Positions 6,360-9,515 of a stretch of DNA of 9,515 nt are shown here, piece after piece (position 1 is the stretch's first letter; every line of letters starts with the position of its first letter). This DNA comes from Bdellovibrionales bacterium (GTDB lineage: Bacteria > Bdellovibrionota > Bdellovibrionia > Bdellovibrionales > UBA1609). The stretch spans positions 1 through 9,515 of the forward strand of contig JAGRAG010000381.1 in NCBI GenBank assembly GCA_020435025.1, written 5' to 3'. Both the position numbers and the translations under genes were made by a program. The notes below the pieces were generated by a model. The model did no database searches and was not told the origin of the DNA. It was given only the letters and a program-made list of their open reading frames with translations.

Positions 6360-8966
6360 TTAAAAGTTCGTTTTGTATCCCATATACGCCAGTCGTCCGA
6401 CTGAAGAGTATAGAGAGCCATCTAGTTGTTCGTTGGGATTGCTATCATCAAGAGGAGGGGTAGAGCCAAGAAGGTTTTTAATTCCGACTGAAACTATCCC
6501 TAAGGATCCTAAATCTGCCTTATACTGAAAATCGACGTCCGTATATTGTCTAAGTTTGCCTTCCTCTTCTACAGATTTTTGATGGGAGGCAATGGTCTTT
6601 ATCGTATAGCTGAAGGACTGACTGTCCGTTGGAGTTATGCCAATCGTGATATTGTTTCTCCATGCCGGGCGGCCGCTTTCTCCAAGAGTGTCAACAAATC
6701 CAGTTCCCGGAAAGCCCTCTTCTTTGTAGTAAACCAAATGAGAGTGCTCCACTTTGAAAAGAAACTTTTTGACTTTTGCTTCCTGAACAAAATCTATTCC
6801 AAAGATCTCTCGTCGCGATAGATTTTGTAACGGGGCATTGATGGTTTCGATATATCCATTAGCGTCTCGTTGTACCACGACACCATACTGAGAGAGATCG
6901 ACGCCGGCAGCTTCTGCCTCAGTAGCTTTTTCAATATCGAGACCCACAACATTATTTAGCTGGGTGACCCAAAGATCTAACCCAAAACTGAGATCACGAG
7001 TCGCTTGATAAACAGCTCCCATGTTGTAATTGATAGACTTCTCCTCCTCTAACCCCGCATTTCCAGAAGAGGTCACTTCATACTGAGCCGGCAAACAAGA
7101 GGGTGTCTCCCCACCTAAAGACTTCTCCTTTTCACAAGCAACTTTATCTATAAAAGTGGGATATCCCAAACTGGAAGCGGCGTAGAGATCTGTCATCGAA
7201 GGAGCTTTAAATCCTGTTCCCGCAGAAGCTCTCAAAAGCAATTTTTGCCCAGCTTGATACTTGAACGCCAATTTCGGATTAAAGGTCTCACCAAAGTCAC
7301 TATAGTCATCTGCACGAGCCGCTAACTGCATTTCTAATTTTGTCGTCATCGGTACAGAAAGCTCAGTAAATGCTGAACTTACTTTCCGCTCGCCTCCACC
7401 GCTACTACCAGCACTTCCAAAAACTTTATCGTTTAAACTAGCTTCATCAAATACATCCGAATACTTTTGCTGATTTCCTGAGACACCAACAGCCAGAGCT
7501 ATCGGCCCTGAAGAAAGCTCCATGATCTCGCCCGATGCAACAAAGTCAGCAGTGATGATCGTAGATTTTGTCTCCTCTATTGGTACATAAGCCGCTGATG
7601 AAATGTCACCTCTCGCTCCTCTTTGTCCAAAAGGATCATAGTGACCATTGGCAATCAGGCTATCTAACGTATCAATAAGAGCGTATCCACTAACACCTTT
7701 ATCAACTTTGTGAACTTCATTAAAGCTCACCGAAAATTCATGTTCCCAACTCTCTCCGACTTGCTTTTCAAAGCCAAACAAAATGTTATGGGCTTTGGTT
7801 TCAATCTGACTGACTCGGTTACCCAGCTCTTCTAGTCGATAACGCACCTCCATCTCTTTGCCAGGGTCCACGCCAGGAGGTCTAGTTCCAACTCCTGCGG
7901 GCATCTTAAAAATGTCCGGCGCCGGCGCATAAATCCAATTGGCATTTTTTTGAATGTAGGCCCCTCTTAATTTTACGGTTGTAGACTCGTTCACTTCATA
8001 GTTTGCTTCCGACATAAAACTGGTTTGCTGAAGCTCTGGCAGCGATGTCGAGTGGTCTGAAAACTTGTAAGTACAGAATTCTCCTGATGGACTGGAAACT
8101 CGCTGATCTACCGGGCAGTTAGGATCAGCAATCCAAGCTCCCTTACTGCCATCACCATTGATTTCTCTGGCTGCAGCATAATTACTTAAAGTACTGACTC
8201 CATCGTCACTCCAAAAGCGATCTCTGGAAAATATGGGGTCATTTTTTCTATGAGATATCACGTTGACCATTGAGAGGTTCCCGGAAGAAAAACCATTCAC
8301 CAAACTGATATCCATCTTGTTTCCTCCAGTCATAGCTGTTTGGGTTTGGTTAATGGAGACTTCCGTTCCTGAATAGTCTCGACGTGTGATAATATTCACA
8401 ACACCACCTAAGGCATCTGAGCCATAAATGGCCGAAGCACCATCTTTTAAAATCTCTACCCTTTCTACGGCCGCCATAGGAATTAAATTTAAATCGACAG
8501 CTCCCGTGACCGCATCCACGGGCAAGCGTTTTCCATTTAAAAGAACCAATGTATGTGTTGAGCCCATGCCTCTTAAACTGACATGGGCCACTCCGGCCGC
8601 ATTGGAGCCAGAGTGTTCGCGAGTCGATCCAAATGAGTTCACAGTTGTGTCTCTAAGAACATCGGATACCGAGTTGTATCCGGAACGATCCAGATCATCA
8701 CGATCTATAACTAAGATGGGAGAAGGACCTTCAACGTCTATGCGCTTAATGTGCGATCCAGTCACTTTGAGCTTTTCAACAGGACCGCCGTTCGATTTTT
8801 CTGATTGCTGAGTCTCTTCTTTTTTGGGACTTATCTTTTGAATATTTATAGAACTCGAAGACTGTCCCTGAGCTATGAACACACACAAAAACTGCGTGAG
8901 TGACATTGCTAACAAGTAGTTTCTTACTCCACTTCGATCACCTTTTTTAAAATAGAATTTTTGCAT
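6360..8966 (-). CDS. TonB-dependent outer-membrane receptor, ligand unknown
   Basis: This encodes 868 residues, normal for a 22-strand receptor without an N-terminal signalling (STN) domain. A signal peptide spans about 1-34 (core LLAMSLTQFLCVFIAQG). A likely TonB box is EKLKVTG (64-70). The plug covers about 78-198, with ILVIDRDDLDRSG, VSLRGMGSTHTLVLLNGKRL (129-148), VERVEILKDGASAIYGSDAL (167-186) and GGVVNIITRR. The barrel follows, with RASAGTGFKAPSMTDLY (579-595) and a terminal Phe868 (YKTNF), as expected for barrel insertion. Two cysteine pairs, 284/298 and 611/624, sit in predicted extracellular loops and probably form disulfides. This plug type is common in marine and predatory Gram-negatives among receptors of unassigned ligand, so I do not name a substrate. 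It is the first gene of the operon. The Shine-Dalgarno region is double (GGGAGGGAGG, ending four bases before the ATG), which predicts strong translation. Confidence 0.95.
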   Translation of the reverse strand: MQKFYFKKGDRSGVRNYLLAMSLTQFLCVFIAQGQSSSSINIQKISPKKEETQQSEKSNGGPVEKLKVTGSHIKRIDVEGPSPILVIDRDDLDRSGYNSVSDVLRDTTVNSFGSTREHSGSNAAGVAHVSLRGMGSTHTLVLLNGKRLPVDAVTGAVDLNLIPMAAVERVEILKDGASAIYGSDALGGVVNIITRRDYSGTEVSINQTQTAMTGGNKMDISLVNGFSSGNLSMVNVISHRKNDPIFSRDRFWSDDGVSTLSNYAAAREINGDGSKGAWIADPNCPVDQRVSSPSGEFCTYKFSDHSTSLPELQQTSFMSEANYEVNESTTVKLRGAYIQKNANWIYAPAPDIFKMPAGVGTRPPGVDPGKEMEVRYRLEELGNRVSQIETKAHNILFGFEKQVGESWEHEFSVSFNEVHKVDKGVSGYALIDTLDSLIANGHYDPFGQRGARGDISSAAYVPIEETKSTIITADFVASGEIMELSSGPIALAVGVSGNQQKYSDVFDEASLNDKVFGSAGSSGGGERKVSSAFTELSVPMTTKLEMQLAARADDYSDFGETFNPKLAFKYQAGQKLLLRASAGTGFKAPSMTDLYAASSLGYPTFIDKVACEKEKSLGGETPSCLPAQYEVTSSGNAGLEEEKSINYNMGAVYQATRDLSFGLDLWVTQLNNVVGLDIEKATEAEAAGVDLSQYGVVVQRDANGYIETINAPLQNLSRREIFGIDFVQEAKVKKFLFKVEHSHLVYYKEEGFPGTGFVDTLGESGRPAWRNNITIGITPTDSQSFSYTIKTIASHQKSVEEEGKLRQYTDVDFQYKADLGSLGIVSVGIKNLLGSTPPLDDSNPNEQLDGSLYSSVGRLAYMGYKTNF

Positions 8967-8980
8967 AGGGCCTCCCTCCC
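8967..8980 (-). promoter_or_regulatory. Tandem Shine-Dalgarno before the receptor gene
   Basis: Read on the minus strand, GGGAGGGAGG is followed by CCCT and then ATG. It offers two overlapping Shine-Dalgarno sequences, four and about eight bases from the start codon. This fixes the ATG at 8966 as the receptor start and suggests high expression relative to the downstream genes. Confidence 0.75.
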
Positions 8981-8993
8981 ACGAGAAGCCTTA

Positions 8994-9016
8994 GCAAATG
9001 TTATACCTTAATTTGC
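8994..9016. repeat. Inverted repeat GCAAAT-N11-ATTTGC spanning the -10 box
   Basis: GCAAAT (8994-8999) and ATTTGC (9011-9016) are exact inverted copies, 17 bases apart centre to centre. The TATAAC -10 candidate lies between them. This layout would suit a dimeric repressor that blocks the promoter. The half-sites are only six bases, so chance is possible, and I do not recognise the motif. Confidence 0.4.
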
Positions 9017-9027
9017 ATTCCTTTCAG
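9000..9027 (-). promoter_or_regulatory. Candidate promoter for the receptor-TonB operon
   Basis: On the minus strand CTGAAA (9027-9022, four of six to TTGACA) is followed after 16 bases by TATAAC (9005-9000, five of six to TATAAT). Transcription would start near 8993 and give a leader of about 27 bases holding the Shine-Dalgarno. It is the closest promoter-like match to the start codon and lies among repeats that could be operators. It was found by eye, with no scoring. Confidence 0.5.
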
Positions 9028-9028
9028 A

Positions 9029-9055
9029 ACTGATACATTTACAGCATTACTGATA
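9029..9055. repeat. Direct repeat ACTGATA, 20-base period, next to the -35 box
   Basis: ACTGATA occurs at 9029-9035 and 9049-9055, exactly 20 bases apart, about two helical turns, so both copies face the same side of the DNA. The first copy ends one base from the -35 candidate. An inverted TGATA follows at 9075-9079. This is the arrangement expected for a regulator binding as two protomers or dimers; the regulator is unknown. Confidence 0.4.
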
Positions 9056-9113
9056 GAGAATTTTATGAATTAGTTATCACAACAGATACTTCTTAAATTG
9101 ACAGTTAAAAAAC

Positions 9114-9129
9114 AAAATAAATTTATTTT
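9114..9129. repeat. Perfect 16-base AT palindrome
   Basis: AAAATAAATTTATTTT is its own reverse complement. On the minus strand it is followed by GTTTTTT, so it could act as a weak A:T-only terminator for the gene at the right edge, or as a regulator or bending site upstream of the operon. It does not match the Fur consensus. Confidence 0.5.
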
Positions 9130-9135
9130 ATAGAT

Positions 9136-9163
9136 CTTATAACGGCAAACAAAGTAGAATCAA
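9136..9163 (-). promoter_or_regulatory. Second, weaker promoter candidate for the operon
   Basis: On the minus strand TTGATT (9163-9158, four of six) is 16 bases from TATAAG (9141-9136, five of six). Transcription would start near 9129, at the edge of a 16-base AT palindrome, and leave a leader of about 160 bases. In a region this rich in A+T such matches arise often by chance. Confidence 0.25.
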
Positions 9164-9284
9164 AATGACTCCACTTATTTATCCGTCCATATATATTCAG
9201 ACAAGGGCACACAGGTGTTACTTGAATTTAAAAGATAGGTGAAATATGTGACGAAATCGTCTGATTAACTACTAATATAAGCGC

Positions 9285-9515
9285 TTAATCTAACATGGAC
9301 GGTGGCGGCGGTGGCGTTGGAATAAGTACATCTATGTTAGCCATATTTTTAATTCGCTTTATCTTTTCCAAAAGACCTTTTTTATTCTCTTCGATCATTT
9401 GAGTCAGACTCAGTCGCTGATCTAATAGCTGTTTCAGTTGTCCTTCATATCTTTCACGCTCAGGAGAAGCATGCACCATTCGACCGAGGTAAGCTTCAAT
9501 CTTAGAAATTTCTAC
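9285..9515 (-). CDS. C-terminal end of an unrecognised helical protein with polyproline tail (5' end outside window)
   Basis: The frame is open to the right edge of the window: before the internal ATG at 9479 it reads V-E-I-S-K-I-E-A-Y-L-G-R without a stop. The true start is therefore beyond the window and 76 residues are visible. About 55 residues are strongly charged and heptad-like (ERERYEGQLKQLLDQRLSLT, then MIEENKKGLLEKIKRIKNM), which suggests a coiled coil. It ends IDVLIPTPPPPPSMLD, a five-proline run close to the C-terminus. I do not recognise the family. It points the same way as the receptor operon but is separated by 318 bases, so it is probably a different transcript. Confidence 0.65.
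   Translation of the reverse strand, partial: VEISKIEAYLGRMVHASPERERYEGQLKQLLDQRLSLTQMIEENKKGLLEKIKRIKNMANIDVLIPTPPPPPSMLD

Larger units (their letters stand above)
8967..9284. other. AT-rich intergenic region upstream of the receptor operon
   Basis: This 318-base stretch has no convincing gene. It contains the promoter candidates and repeats listed separately, plus a small dyad GACGA-AA-TCGTC (9250-9261) and a 10-base palindrome TAAGCGCTTA (9278-9287) overlapping the stop codon of the right-edge gene. It must contain the 3' end signal of that gene and the control region of the operon. No canonical GC-stem terminator was seen. Confidence 0.7.

Noticed and set aside
8428..8811. Plus-strand open frame of about 127 codons antisense to the receptor plug
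   Set aside because: The opposite strand encodes unmistakable plug motifs. The antisense translation is Ser/Thr/Arg-rich without domain character.
9051..9079. Fur box overlapping TGATA...TATCA
   Set aside because: The arms match only as five-base ends with 19 bases between them, and the interior does not fit the 19-base Fur consensus.
9165..9242. 25-codon plus-strand frame in the upstream spacer (MTPLIYPSIYIQ start)
   Set aside because: There is no Shine-Dalgarno and no convincing promoter. A TTGACA at 9098-9103 has no -10 at proper distance. Such short frames are expected by chance.
9250..9261. GACGA-AA-TCGTC as terminator of the right-edge gene
   Set aside because: The stem is only four to five pairs and no T tract follows on the minus strand.

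Overview
The window looks like a chromosomal segment of a Gram-negative bacterium. It encodes a TonB-dependent outer-membrane receptor, a full TonB energising complex, Sec signal peptides and a second predicted outer-membrane beta-barrel. Base composition leans towards A+T and ribosome binding sites are strong GGAGG types. The TonB cluster is of the kind known from Vibrio and Shewanella (TonB2/TtpC type), but the flanking proteins are unfamiliar. A Bdellovibrionota-like or divergent proteobacterial host is a low-confidence guess. I see no mobile element, tRNA, rRNA or CRISPR array.

Layout. At the left edge (3-1387, + strand) is a pair with an ATGA stop/start overlap: the C-terminal part of an unrecognised protein, then a 264-residue exported protein with beta-barrel character. 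They converge on a seven-gene minus-strand operon (8966 down to 1418). In order of transcription it encodes a TonB-dependent receptor, a DUF3450 periplasmic coiled-coil protein, a TtpC-like protein (periplasmic coiled coil fused to an ExbB/TolQ channel domain), ExbB, ExbD, TonB and an exported TPR protein. Gaps inside the operon run from 12 bases to overlaps of 4 and 26 bases, so it is almost certainly one transcript. Upstream lies a 318-base AT-rich spacer (8967-9284) with promoter-like elements and several repeats. At the right edge is the C-terminal end of another minus-strand gene, a charged helical protein with a polyproline tail.

How the genes work together. ExbB, ExbD and the TtpC channel domain should form an inner-membrane proton-driven motor that energises TonB. 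TonB reaches across the periplasm to the TonB box of the receptor and opens it for import of a scarce ligand. By family knowledge, TtpC is needed for TonB2 function in Vibrio. DUF3450 and TPR proteins travel with these clusters but their mechanism is not settled. The ligand cannot be read from the sequence. The main interest is that the receptor and all accessory proteins sit in one tightly coupled unit, which suggests a dedicated import machine with a large periplasmic coiled-coil/TPR assembly.
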